DNA from: Muribaculaceae bacterium
Lineage (GTDB): Bacteria > Bacteroidota > Bacteroidia > Bacteroidales > Muribaculaceae
Assembly (NCBI GenBank): GCA_017409345.1
Contig: JAFQSX010000014.1
Coordinates: forward strand, 1-33,212
Length of the DNA stretch: 33,212 bases
Reading direction: 5' to 3'
How positions within the stretch are numbered: position 1 is the first letter of the stretch; the number at the start of each line of letters is the position of its first letter. Below, one piece after another: positions 17,547 to 25,240 of this stretch. The translations under genes and the position numbers were made by a program. Below the pieces are notes generated by a model. It did no database searches and was not told the DNA's origin. It was given only the letters and a program-made list of their open reading frames with translations.

Positions 17547-18956
17547 TTAGAATTGGAAATAGATAAATTGGCCACTCTCAAACTCGGCACACAATAATAT
17601 TAGCACTATCATCATGGCTGTTGAAACCATACCCACCACTTGTGATTTACTATGCATAAAATGGATTGGCCATTTTAATTCATCTTTTATCTCTTTAAAC
17701 ATCAACAACGCAATCAAACACAAGCACATCAATATCTGTGGCATTCCTTCTCCATTATACAACCCTCCGATATCGGTAAACATTGATTGTAGAATATGAA
17801 TTGCGTCACTCATAGAGTTGGCTCTAAAGAAAACCCAGCCAAGCATTGCCAATGCAAAGGTAAATAGCACTTTTCCCACTGTCATGATTTTGCCACTAAA
17901 TTTGATGGGGATATACTTTTTCTTCAATACTTCAAAACACAATATCACTCCATATAGGCCTCCCCATGCCACAAATGTCCAATCGGCGCCATGCCACAAA
18001 CCACTAATCAAAAATGTAATTAGCAAATTTCGCAAATGCTTTATTAACGTACAACGGCTTCCTCCCAATGGGATATATACATAATCAGTAAACCATGTTG
18101 ACAACGAAATGTGCCATCTTCGCCAAAACTCCTTTATTGATGTTGACAAATAGGGACGATTAAAATTCATCATCAATGTAAAGCCCATGCATTTGGCGGC
18201 TCCAATTGCAATTAATGAATAACCACCAAAGTCACAAAATATTTGGAACGTAAAGAAGAATGTTGCCAATATCATGCTAGTGCCATTATGCATCATCGCA
18301 TTATTATACACAGCATCTACATATGGCGCTACATTCTCTGCTATACACAATTTCATAAAATAGCCCCATATCATAAGTTTAAATCCCTCTATCAACCAAT
18401 CGCCATTAAACTTATGAACCGGATTAAATTGTGGCAAGAGATTCTTTGCACGTTCAATAGGTCCGGCTACTAATTGCGAAAAAAATGACACAAATAATGC
18501 ATATTTCCAAAACGACCGTTCTACAGGAATATCTTTACGATACACGTCAATCATGTATCCTAATGCTTGGAATGTATAGAATGAGATTCCCACCGGTAGC
18601 AATAAATCAAAATGAGGCACCTCCATTCTTAACCCACACCAATCTAAAAATCCATATACACTTGTGGTTGCAAAATTTAGATATTTGAATAAAAACAACA
18701 CTCCTAAATTCAATCCTAAACCTATATACATATAGGTTTTCCTAGATTTTCCTTGAGTTTTATCTATTCCCAATGAACATAAATAAGTGACAACTGTGGA
18801 CCCTAAAATCAACAATGCATAAATAGGTTCCCAATTCATATAGAAATAGTAACTCGCAACCAATAGCATCAGATTCCTATATCTATGAGGTAATATCCAA
18901 TATAGCAACACCACTACTGGGAAAAATAGCAAAAATGCCAATGAATTAAATAACAT
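17547..18956 (-). CDS. MBOAT-family O-acyltransferase (AlgI/DltB-like)
   Basis: Polytopic inner-membrane protein of 469 aa. The family signature is complete: LLPVGISFYTFQALGYMIDV, QLVAGPIERA, CDFGGYS, the FWRRWHISLSTW segment (His282) and the catalytic ISGLWHGADW histidine (His322). Such proteins move acyl, usually acetyl, groups across the membrane to partners that O-acylate polysaccharides. The start is the ATG at 18956 (MLFNSLAFLL, the normal family beginning); a longer form from 18998 would need a TTG inside the promoter region. It is the first gene of a tight four-gene operon. The genes here look more AT-rich than dnaK, but I did not compute this. Confidence 0.95.
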   Translation of the reverse strand: MLFNSLAFLLFFPVVVLLYWILPHRYRNLMLLVASYYFYMNWEPIYALLILGSTVVTYLCSLGIDKTQGKSRKTYMYIGLGLNLGVLFLFKYLNFATTSVYGFLDWCGLRMEVPHFDLLLPVGISFYTFQALGYMIDVYRKDIPVERSFWKYALFVSFFSQLVAGPIERAKNLLPQFNPVHKFNGDWLIEGFKLMIWGYFMKLCIAENVAPYVDAVYNNAMMHNGTSMILATFFFTFQIFCDFGGYSLIAIGAAKCMGFTLMMNFNRPYLSTSIKEFWRRWHISLSTWFTDYVYIPLGGSRCTLIKHLRNLLITFLISGLWHGADWTFVAWGGLYGVILCFEVLKKKYIPIKFSGKIMTVGKVLFTFALAMLGWVFFRANSMSDAIHILQSMFTDIGGLYNGEGMPQILMCLCLIALLMFKEIKDELKWPIHFMHSKSQVVGMVSTAMMIVLILLCAEFESGQFIYFQF

Positions 18957-18979
18957 AACACAATTTTTAATATATGCCA

Positions 18980-19009
18980 CAAAGTTAATAAAAAACAATT
19001 GACCAACAA
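18980..19009 (-). promoter_or_regulatory. Predicted promoter of the MBOAT operon
   Basis: Minus-strand TAACTTTG (18980-18987) fits the -7 consensus, with two overlapping TTG triplets at 19004-19009, 16 and 19 bp upstream. The leader to the ATG at 18956 is about 20 nt, which supports that start. Confidence 0.6.
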
Positions 19010-19045
19010 CGTAAAAAGAAAAAGAAAACGAAAAGTCAATACCAT

Positions 19046-19126
19046 AGTTCCCCCAGTTGTCTCAGTCGTCCTAGTTCCCCCAGCCGCCCCAGTTGCCCTA
19101 GTTGTCCCAGTTGTCTTAGTTGTCCC
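19046..19126. repeat. Degenerate 9-bp tandem array upstream of dnaK
   Basis: Nine head-to-tail 9-bp units of the form AGTTGTCCC, with variants such as AGTCGTCCT, AGCCGCCCC and AGTTCCCCC. The array is C/T-rich on the plus strand and lies in the gene-free stretch 18957-19381. The period of nine leaves long frames open (Val/Pro-rich or Gly/Thr-rich), but these have no start context and look fortuitous. The same unit recurs after dnaK at 21408-21504. Confidence 0.85.
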
Positions 19127-19273
19127 AAAAACAACTAAAGAATCCCTCTCAACCCTCAACCACTTTTGTCACCCTGTCAGTCGCTTTGTCAGTCGTCGTG
19201 TCATATACCGCAAAACAAACCATCATATCACTACCCACTAATTATCAACACATTACACACAAATAAACCTTTT

Positions 19274-19289
19274 TGGCACAAGATTTGTT
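19274..19289 (+). promoter_or_regulatory. Sigma-54-like element upstream of dnaK
   Basis: TGGCACAAGATTTGTT (19274-19289) resembles the -24/-12 consensus TGGCACG-N4-TTGCW, with GG at 19275-19276 and GT instead of GC at the -12 position. No good TAnnTTTG with a -33 partner is evident nearby. The leader to the dnaK ATG would be about 80-90 nt. Confidence 0.4.
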
Positions 19290-19381
19290 TTATTTAGGAG
19301 TCGACGATGAAGTCCTAGTGACGGCATCACAACACAAACACAAGAAATTAATAACAAAAACAATAAAAAACTCAAAAGACT

Positions 19382-21310
19382 ATGGGAAAAATTATCGGTA
19401 TTGACTTAGGTACTACCAACTCATGTGTAGCAGTTCTCGAAGGTAACGACCCTGTTGTTATCCCTAACAGCGAAGGTCGCAACACTACCCCTTCAGTAGT
19501 AGCATTTGTTGACGGTGGCGAACGCAAAGTAGGCGACCCCGCTAAACGTCAAGCTATCACAAACCCAAAACGCACCATCTACTCTATCAAGCGTTTCATG
19601 GGCGAATCTTACGACAACGTAGCAAAAGAAGTTGAACGCATTCCTTATAAAGTAGTGCGTGGCGACAACAATACTCCTCGCGTTGACATCGACGGTCGCG
19701 AATACACTCCACAAGAAATCTCGGCTATGATTCTTCAAAAAATGAAGAAAACCGCCGAAGACTATCTCGGACAATCAGTTACCGAAGCGGTTATCACCGT
19801 TCCTGCTTACTTCAACGACTCTCAACGTCAAGCAACTAAAGAAGCCGGCGAAATCGCAGGTCTCACAGTGAAACGTATCGTGAACGAACCCACTGCTGCA
19901 GCTCTCGCTTATGGCCTTGACAAAATTGACAAAGACCAAAAAATCGCAGTATTCGACCTTGGTGGTGGTACATTCGATATCTCTATCCTCGAACTCGGCG
20001 ACGGTGTATTTGAAGTAAAATCTACCAATGGTGACACTCACCTCGGTGGTGACGACTTCGACCACGTGATTATCGACTGGTTGGCTCAAGAATTCCTCAA
20101 CGAAGAAGGTGTTGACCTCCGTCAAGATCCTATGGCACTCCAACGCCTCAAAGAAGCTGCTGAAAAAGCAAAAATCGAACTTTCAAGCACCACTTCTACC
20201 GAGATCAACCTTCCTTACATCATGCCTGTTAACGGCATACCCAAACACTTGGTAAAAACTCTCTCTCGTGCTAAATTCGAACAACTCGCCGACAGCCTCA
20301 TTCAAGCAACTATCAAGCCTTGTGAACAAGCACTACGCGATGCAGGTCTTAGCGCAAGCGACATCGACGAAGTTATCCTTGTAGGTGGTTCTACTCGTAT
20401 CCCTGCAATCCAACAAATCGTTGAACGTTTCTTCGGCAAAGCTCCTTCTAAAGGTGTTAACCCCGACGAAGTAGTTGCCGTAGGTGCTGCAATCCAAGGC
20501 GGTGTGCTTTCAGGCGAAGTGAAAGACGTGCTTCTTCTCGACGTTGTCCCCTTGTCAGTAGGTATCGAAACTCTCGGTGGCGTAATGACTAAACTCATTG
20601 AAGCCAACACCACAATCCCTACTCGTAAGAGCGAAACATTCTCTACTGCTGCCGACAACCAACCTTCAGTAGAAATCCACGTGCTTCAAGGTGAACGCCC
20701 AATGGCGAAAGACGACAAAACTCTCGGTCGCTTCCACCTCGACGGCATCGCTCCTGCTCCTCGTGGCATTCCTCAAATCGAAGTTACTTTCGAAATCGAC
20801 GCTAACGGTATTCTTAACGTATCAGCCAAAGATAAAGCAACAGGCAAACAACAAAGCATTCGCATCGAAGCATCTAGTGGCTTGACCGACGAAGAAATCA
20901 AACGCATGAAAGAAGAAGCTGAAGCCAACGCTGCTGCCGACGCTAAAGAAAAAGAACGCATCGACAAACTTAACCAAGCCGACGCTATCATTTTCCAAAC
21001 CGAAAAGCAACTCAGCGAACTCGGCGACAAGATTCCTGCCGACAAAAAAGCACCTATCGAAGCTGCTGTAGCAAAACTTAAAGACGCACACAAAGCACAA
21101 GATATTCCTGCTATCGACGCAGCTATCAAAGAAATTGAAACAGTGTTTGGTCAAATCCAACAAGACATCATCAATGCTCAACAACAAGCAGGTGGTCAAC
21201 CAGGTGCCGGTGCTAACCCATTCGCAGGTGGCCAACCCGGAGCAAACCCTAATGCTGGAGGCAAGGATGATGACACAGTAATCGACGTAGATTACGAAGA
21301 AGTAAAATAA
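19382..21310 (+). CDS. dnaK: Chaperone DnaK (Hsp70)
   Basis: Hsp70 chaperone of 642 aa. The ATPase domain (about 1-385) begins [18 protein letters not shown] and includes the phosphate loop [11 protein letters not shown] and VGGSTRIP. The interdomain linker [11 protein letters not shown] is intact, followed by the substrate-binding domain with SLG...TLGRF elements, a helical lid, and a Gly/Gln/Pro/Asn-rich tail ending in the acidic DVDYEEVK. Codons are strongly biased to C-ending forms (TAC, AAC, GAC, CTC), unlike neighbours, which fits very high expression. No dnaJ or grpE is adjacent. It is a single-gene unit with a strong terminator. Confidence 0.99.
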   Translation: MGKIIGIDLGTTNSCVAVLEGNDPVVIPNSEGRNTTPSVVAFVDGGERKVGDPAKRQAITNPKRTIYSIKRFMGESYDNVAKEVERIPYKVVRGDNNTPRVDIDGREYTPQEISAMILQKMKKTAEDYLGQSVTEAVITVPAYFNDSQRQATKEAGEIAGLTVKRIVNEPTAAALAYGLDKIDKDQKIAVFDLGGGTFDISILELGDGVFEVKSTNGDTHLGGDDFDHVIIDWLAQEFLNEEGVDLRQDPMALQRLKEAAEKAKIELSSTTSTEINLPYIMPVNGIPKHLVKTLSRAKFEQLADSLIQATIKPCEQALRDAGLSASDIDEVILVGGSTRIPAIQQIVERFFGKAPSKGVNPDEVVAVGAAIQGGVLSGEVKDVLLLDVVPLSVGIETLGGVMTKLIEANTTIPTRKSETFSTAADNQPSVEIHVLQGERPMAKDDKTLGRFHLDGIAPAPRGIPQIEVTFEIDANGILNVSAKDKATGKQQSIRIEASSGLTDEEIKRMKEEAEANAAADAKEKERIDKLNQADAIIFQTEKQLSELGDKIPADKKAPIEAAVAKLKDAHKAQDIPAIDAAIKEIETVFGQIQQDIINAQQQAGGQPGAGANPFAGGQPGANPNAGGKDDDTVIDVDYEEVK

Positions 21311-21350
21311 TTATCTCTCAACTCTATAAAATCTATAAAAACATGCACCC

Positions 21351-21383
21351 GAGCGTTCCCATCAGAGGGAACGTTCTTTTTTT
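21351..21383 (+). terminator. Rho-independent terminator of dnaK
   Basis: GAGCGTTCCC / GGGAACGTTC, a 10-bp stem with one wobble and a 6-nt loop, followed by seven T. It lies about 40 bp after the stop. Confidence 0.95.
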
Positions 21384-21407
21384 AGCCTCATCCACCCCAC
21401 TACTCCC

Positions 21408-21504
21408 AGTTACCCCAGCCACCCCGGTTTCAGAGTTCCCAGCCTACCCCACTTCTCCCAGCCGTCCTAGTTGTCTTAGTTGCCCTAGTTGTCTTAGTCG
21501 TCTT
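21408..21504. repeat. Degenerate 9-bp tandem array downstream of dnaK
   Basis: This is a second array of the AGTTGTCCC type. Five clean units at 21460-21504 (AGCCGTCCT, AGTTGTCTT, AGTTGCCCT, AGTTGTCTT, AGTCGTCTT) are preceded by more decayed units from 21408 (AGTTACCCC, AGCCACCCC). It sits exactly between the dnaK terminator and the terminator of the converging gene, in the same orientation as the array at 19046. Confidence 0.8.
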
Positions 21505-21510
21505 AGATAT

Positions 21511-21546
21511 AAAAAACTCCCGCGACACCTTACGATATCACGGGAG
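21511..21546 (-). terminator. Rho-independent terminator of the pRiA4b-like gene
   Basis: Minus-strand CTCCCGTGA / TCGCGGGAG, 9 bp with one wobble and a 12-nt loop, followed by six T. Confidence 0.88.
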
Positions 21547-21573
21547 CACATTATTATACACCTTCGTTATTCT

Positions 21574-22125
21574 TTAATCATCAAAAGTCATTTCTTCGAA
21601 ACCCTCTGCCTCAAATTCATCAGCATTAAACTCTTCCGAACCATAAAATTCTTCATCTATATCATCTACCGATGCAGCAGCCAATTTCGCATCAACCTTA
21701 GCCTCAAATTCATTGATATCCATCAACTGAACTGGAGCCTTACCGATTGCCAACGTACACAATGGATCTTTCAACTTCTTGCCGGTTATCATCTCCTTCA
21801 TTTCTATAAAGAAAGAACGCTCGGTCATATAGTCAAACATAAATATCAACTTTTGACCCTCATCCTCGATGTAATCGCTCAAGATGGTATCTTCCATCAG
21901 CCACACATCTTCATCCGAACTGGTTCCCATATCCTCAAGAGTGATTTCAGTTTCTTTCTCCCAACTTTCATCACACAAGAAAAAAGAACACAATTGATTT
22001 TTGTCATACCCTACAGCATCACAAATTGCATTTTTCAAATCGAGGAAAGTGTAATCTGCATCGATTTTAATCTCTCTTTTGAAGTTATCTACTTCGTCAG
22101 AAACTAATCTAAAATTGAATATCAT
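21574..22125 (-). CDS. pRiA4b ORF-3-like protein
   Basis: Cytoplasmic acidic protein of 183 aa resembling the plasmid pRiA4b ORF-3 family. Typical features are the N-terminal IFNFRLVSDEVDNFKREIKID strand pair, the FLDLKNAICDAVGYD helix, a DESWEK segment, and FMFDYMTERSFFIEM near 90-110. The C-terminal 40 residues are highly Asp/Glu/Phe-rich (EEFYGSEEFNADEFEAEGF) and probably disordered. The family is found both on plasmids and in chromosomes; function is not established. It converges on dnaK and has its own terminator. Confidence 0.75.
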   Translation of the reverse strand: MIFNFRLVSDEVDNFKREIKIDADYTFLDLKNAICDAVGYDKNQLCSFFLCDESWEKETEITLEDMGTSSDEDVWLMEDTILSDYIEDEGQKLIFMFDYMTERSFFIEMKEMITGKKLKDPLCTLAIGKAPVQLMDINEFEAKVDAKLAAASVDDIDEEFYGSEEFNADEFEAEGFEEMTFDD

Positions 22126-22405
22126 ATACTTAACTTATCTTTTATTTCGTTTTTTCTATCTTTTAAATCACCTCGTGACTCGGCTCTATCCAAATCACAC
22201 TGCGAATATAGAAAACTTTCCTCATATAACACAAATATTTTATCATATTTTCTAAAAAATATTTCAACTCCACATTTCCCTCATACATCACCCATCATCA
22301 TCCCAACCACTAAAATCTCTTTTATCATTTCTGCTAACAATATCATTACCAACATTCACCATTCCAACTTCACTTCTACGATAAATAATCATCACATCTC
22401 CTCCA
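22126..22405. other. AT-rich non-coding spacer
   Basis: I see no convincing gene, strong hairpin or full promoter in this stretch between the pRiA4b-like gene and the small-RNA unit. Confidence 0.6.
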
Positions 22406-22435
22406 TTGTATTTTATCCTCAAATTAGTATCTTTG
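22406..22435 (+). promoter_or_regulatory. Promoter of the small-RNA candidate
   Basis: Plus-strand -33 TTG (22406-22408), 19 bp, then a perfect -7 TATCTTTG (22428-22435). Transcription would begin near 22441. There is no ORF with a plausible start before the terminator. Confidence 0.65.
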
Positions 22436-22440
22436 TAATA

Positions 22441-22529
22441 TAGAATACACCTTTTCGCTCCCCGATTATCGAGTCCGCACCGTTGTGAAAATATTTAGGT
22501 TGCCCTCGTCCTTTATCGGGGGCTTTTTT
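22441..22529 (+). ncRNA. Candidate small RNA of about 90 nt
   Basis: A strong promoter ends 5 bp before this segment. It ends in a classic terminator: stem GCCCTCG (22502-22508) / CGGGGGC (22517-22523), an 8-nt loop and six T (22524-22529). A second fold pairs CCCCGAT (22460-22466) with ATCGGGG (22515-22521) and CGAG (22470-22473) with CTCG (22505-22508), using the same bases as the terminator stem. The two folds exclude each other. The promoter-plus-terminator layout recalls Bacteroidales-restricted RNA motifs such as Bacteroidales-1, but I cannot align it from memory. It could also be an attenuated leader, though no plus-strand gene follows closely. Confidence 0.55.
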
Positions 22530-22599
22530 ATTTATACAAAATTGCGGTTACCTGGACAAAATTGCTATGTATCTTTGGGTCTATTGGTCAAAATAGTAC

Positions 22600-22631
22600 A
22601 AAAAAAGAGAACCACGTTTGTGATTCTCTTT
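22600..22631 (-). terminator. Rho-independent terminator of the tRNA-Pro unit
   Basis: Minus-strand AAAGAGAATCAC / GTGGTTCTCTTT, about 12 bp with one wobble and loop AAAC, followed by T residues. It begins 3 bp after the tRNA. Confidence 0.9.
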
Positions 22632-22633
22632 TG

Positions 22634-22708
22634 TCGGGGTACCAGGATTCGAACCTGGGACCCCCTGCTCCCAAAGCAGGTGCGCTAACCGGACTGCGCT
22701 ACACCCCG
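22634..22708 (-). tRNA. tRNA-Pro(TGG)
   Basis: Minus-strand cloverleaf of 75 nt. The acceptor stem is CGGGGTG / TACCCCG with discriminator A. The D arm contains AGTCCGGTTAGCG, the anticodon loop is CTTTGGGA with anticodon TGG (proline), and the T arm has GGTTCGAATCC. CCA is not encoded; the 3' flank reads CAA. It is followed immediately by its own terminator. Confidence 0.97.
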
Positions 22709-22799
22709 ATGCTTTCGCCTTATTGGCTTTTGCGAGTGCAAAGATAGAAAATATTTTTTATTCTCGCAAATCTTTTTCAAAATAATTTTAATTTTCTAC

Positions 22800-23543
22800 T
22801 TATTTTTCTTGTTTCATCACATCGGCAATAACCAATTCGGCCAATTTTAATCCAAAAATGGCTGTTGTGTGCGATAATGTGCCGTTAACTGAAACTTTGT
22901 CATAGGTCATTGAGCCATCTACTTCAACAGACACTCCCCGATTGGGAAAAATTTCATCACTATACACACATTTAAACTTGCGAGAAGGCAACTGCTTGTT
23001 GCGTTTAAATCGACGACGCAATGCCGCCGCCAACGGACACCCTTGTACCTTCCAAAATTCAGCAGTGGATATGCGAGACGAATCGGTTTTCAATGCTGCT
23101 CCCATAGAGGAAAACAGTGTGGTTTGCGAGTCACACGCATTACGTATCAACAAAGCCTTATCGGCAAGCGAATCTATTGCATCGATTACATAATCGTAGT
23201 CATTGAGGTCAAACTGTGATGCGGTCGATTCATCATATCGTTTTTCGAGTGCCGTAACCTGAGCGTCGGGATTTATATCAAGTAAACGGCGTTTCATAAC
23301 CTCCACTTTCACCCCGTTGATAGTTGAAGTAGTTGCCAATAATTGGCGATTGATATTTGTCACACACACTTTATCGGCATCAACCAATGTTATGTTGCAT
23401 ATTCCCGAACGTACCAACGACTCGGCACACCAACTCCCTACTCCACCGACTCCAAACACGATTACACGCATCTTCATCACTTGGCTCAATATTTCATCAC
23501 CAAGCAACAATCTCAATCTATTAAATCGTGGATTCTCAATCAT
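22800..23543 (-). CDS. tcdA: tRNA threonylcarbamoyladenosine dehydratase
   Basis: Protein of 247 aa of the ThiF/MoeB/E1-like family. In the TcdA (CsdL) subgroup it uses ATP to cyclise t6A37 to ct6A in ANN-decoding tRNAs. The opening RFNRLRLLLGDEIL, the nucleotide-binding VFGVGGVGSWCAESLVRSG (about 29-47), DADKVCVTNINRQLLA and DAIDSLADK are subgroup hallmarks, as is the C-terminal half with SRKFKCVYSDE. It lies 34 bp after the znuC gene on the same strand and may be transcribed with it. Confidence 0.92.
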   Translation of the reverse strand: MIENPRFNRLRLLLGDEILSQVMKMRVIVFGVGGVGSWCAESLVRSGICNITLVDADKVCVTNINRQLLATTSTINGVKVEVMKRRLLDINPDAQVTALEKRYDESTASQFDLNDYDYVIDAIDSLADKALLIRNACDSQTTLFSSMGAALKTDSSRISTAEFWKVQGCPLAAALRRRFKRNKQLPSRKFKCVYSDEIFPNRGVSVEVDGSMTYDKVSVNGTLSHTTAIFGLKLAELVIADVMKQEK

Positions 23544-23577
23544 AAATCAACCTCAATAAATTATGAATTATGAATTA

Positions 23578-24267
23578 TTAATTGCATTGCGTGGCAATAT
23601 AATGATGCTCGGCACTACATTCATGGAGTGTGCGATCGATAATGATATGTCGATTGGCCATGGTTGCTATGCGAGTCATCTCATGCGACACTAGAATAAT
23701 AGTCGTGTATTGAGCCAATTGGGTTATAATCTCATACAATCGACCTTCAAACGCCTTATCGACATAGCTCAAAGGTTCATCAAGCACAAGAATGCGTGGG
23801 CGCGACACGATAGCACGCCCCAATAAGGTGCGTTGCAACTGACCGCCCGACAACTCTCCGATCAAACGAGTCGCATGCTCTTCAAGTCCCATCAAAGCAA
23901 TTGTTTGCGCCACTCTATCACGACGTTCTTGTTTTGACAATCCCTTTTGTGACATTAACCCTAATTCGATTACCTCTTTTACCGTAATAGGGAAACGACT
24001 ATCAATCTGATTTTTTTGAGGCAGATATCCTATTTCCAACGATTCAACCTCTTGTCCACCGCTTCGGTAGATTACTTTTCCGGTCGTGGGCTTTATAAGA
24101 CGCAAGATAAGGCGCAAAAGAGTAGTCTTTCCTCCTCCGTTAGGTCCTGTGATAGCCACAAAATCGCCCTCGTTGATTGACAGACTCACATTTTGCAGCG
24201 CCACATGTTTATCCCACTGCATCGCCACCGAGTCAAGTTCGATTATCTTATTTTGAGGCAATCGCAT
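23578..24267 (-). CDS. znuC: Metal ABC transporter ATP-binding protein (ZnuC-like)
   Basis: ATPase of 229 aa of the metal-ion ABC family. Walker A is GPNGGGKTT, the Q-loop lies in LPQKNQID, the signature is LSGGQ, Walker B is ILVLDEP and the H-loop is VSHE. I start at the ATG at 24267, about ten residues before the first strand and overlapping znuA by 20 bp; an ATG at 24300 is also in frame. Substrate is inferred from the His-rich ZnuA-like partner. No membrane permease follows: the next gene is tcdA. Confidence 0.9.
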   Translation of the reverse strand: MRLPQNKIIELDSVAMQWDKHVALQNVSLSINEGDFVAITGPNGGGKTTLLRLILRLIKPTTGKVIYRSGGQEVESLEIGYLPQKNQIDSRFPITVKEVIELGLMSQKGLSKQERRDRVAQTIALMGLEEHATRLIGELSGGQLQRTLLGRAIVSRPRILVLDEPLSYVDKAFEGRLYEIITQLAQYTTIILVSHEMTRIATMANRHIIIDRTLHECSAEHHYIATQCN

Positions 24268-25159
24268 CGACGATGCGTCTAATTTCGGCTTCCCAGTCAT
24301 AACTCAATGGATTAATGGTTATCATCGTAGCACCTATCTGCTCATTTAGCACCGATGCTTGTTGAGAGTCAAATTCTTTTTGAAAGAAAAACACTTTGGC
24401 ATTGTGATTGCGCGCGTTGTCAATTTGTGCTTGAAGTTGTTGAGCCGACAACTCTTTTCCTATTTGCCCCACGGTAATTTGCTCCAAACCGTAATCGCGA
24501 GCAAAGTAACTCAATGACGGATGCCACACCATAAAAGCCTCACCCTTGTGTGGAGCCAATTTTTCAGTAGCATAGTTATCCAGAGAGTCAAGCGCAATCA
24601 TCAACTTATTATAATTATCGTTATAATAATTCTTATTAACCGAGTCAATCTCCACTACCACATCAAGCATATTTCGAGCAATCACTTTGGCATTTTTCAC
24701 CGAGGTCCAAGTGTGAGGATCGGCCACGGCTTCGTGATGATGGTGATCGGCATCATGATGCGAGTGAGCATGATCATGATGATGCTCACAACAATCGTGA
24801 GTGCCCATTATATAGTCAATGCCTTGCGAAGAATCATACACTCGGAGTGACTTATTGTTTTGCGCAAGTTTCTCAACCAACACTTGTTCAAATCCCACAT
24901 TACCCATTTTGATATATGCGGCACTGCGTTCAAGAGTCATCAAGTCGTTGATTGACGGCTCATAACTTTCGGGATTTGCTCCATTTTGTAGTAAGCATGC
25001 CACTTCAATGCTATCGCCTACAATTTTTTCAAGCAAATATTTTTGAGGTTCAAGACTCACAGTAACTACTGTTTTGTCACTTGACAATTTGGCTTCACCA
25101 CAACTGTGCATCAATAGAGCAACGGTCCCTATAAGCAATAAATATATTTTATTTTTCAT
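24248..25159 (-). CDS. znuA: Zinc-type metal ABC transporter substrate-binding lipoprotein
   Basis: Lipoprotein of 303 aa (signal peptide to LLMHSC, Cys20) of the cluster A-I metal-binding family. A His/Asp-rich loop at residues 121-142 precedes DPHTW (His149), the usual mark of zinc-binding ZnuA. The usual first ligand His in the GAxPHxYEP motif is Glu here (GANPESYEP), so the site may use Glu or another His. WHPSLSYFARDYGL and INPLSYDW fit the later metal-site regions. It overlaps znuC by 20 bp and has a -7-like element 22 bp upstream. Confidence 0.92.
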   Translation of the reverse strand: MKNKIYLLLIGTVALLMHSCGEAKLSSDKTVVTVSLEPQKYLLEKIVGDSIEVACLLQNGANPESYEPSINDLMTLERSAAYIKMGNVGFEQVLVEKLAQNNKSLRVYDSSQGIDYIMGTHDCCEHHHDHAHSHHDADHHHHEAVADPHTWTSVKNAKVIARNMLDVVVEIDSVNKNYYNDNYNKLMIALDSLDNYATEKLAPHKGEAFMVWHPSLSYFARDYGLEQITVGQIGKELSAQQLQAQIDNARNHNAKVFFFQKEFDSQQASVLNEQIGATMITINPLSYDWEAEIRRIVDAIASK

Positions 25160-25180
25160 TCTTTTCTTTTTTTGTAATTA

Positions 25181-25188
25181 CAAAAGTA
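25181..25188 (-). promoter_or_regulatory. Predicted -7 element for znuA
   Basis: TACTTTTG on the minus strand fits TAnnTTTG. A -33 TTG at normal spacing is not clear. I could not identify a Zur-type palindrome. Confidence 0.4.
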
Positions 25189-25240
25189 CCACATTTTTAA
25201 CAAATACACTCACAAAATTGCTTACAAACATCACTCAAAT

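Noticed and set aside
19046-19126. CRISPR array
   Set aside because: Units are 9 bp and contiguous with no spacers; no cas genes in the window.
18999-19241. Val/Pro-rich 80-residue frame across the 9-bp array (and the Thr/Gly-rich frame opposite)
   Set aside because: The period of nine keeps several frames open; there is no ATG start context and the composition simply mirrors the repeat.
21343-22107. Long plus-strand frame of 254 codons after dnaK
   Set aside because: It begins inside the dnaK terminator, crosses the 9-bp array and a minus-strand terminator, and is the antisense of the better-supported pRiA4b-like gene.
22485-22747. Small plus-strand frames across the sRNA terminator and tRNA-Pro
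   Set aside because: They are antisense to a clear tRNA and run through two terminators; no coding character.
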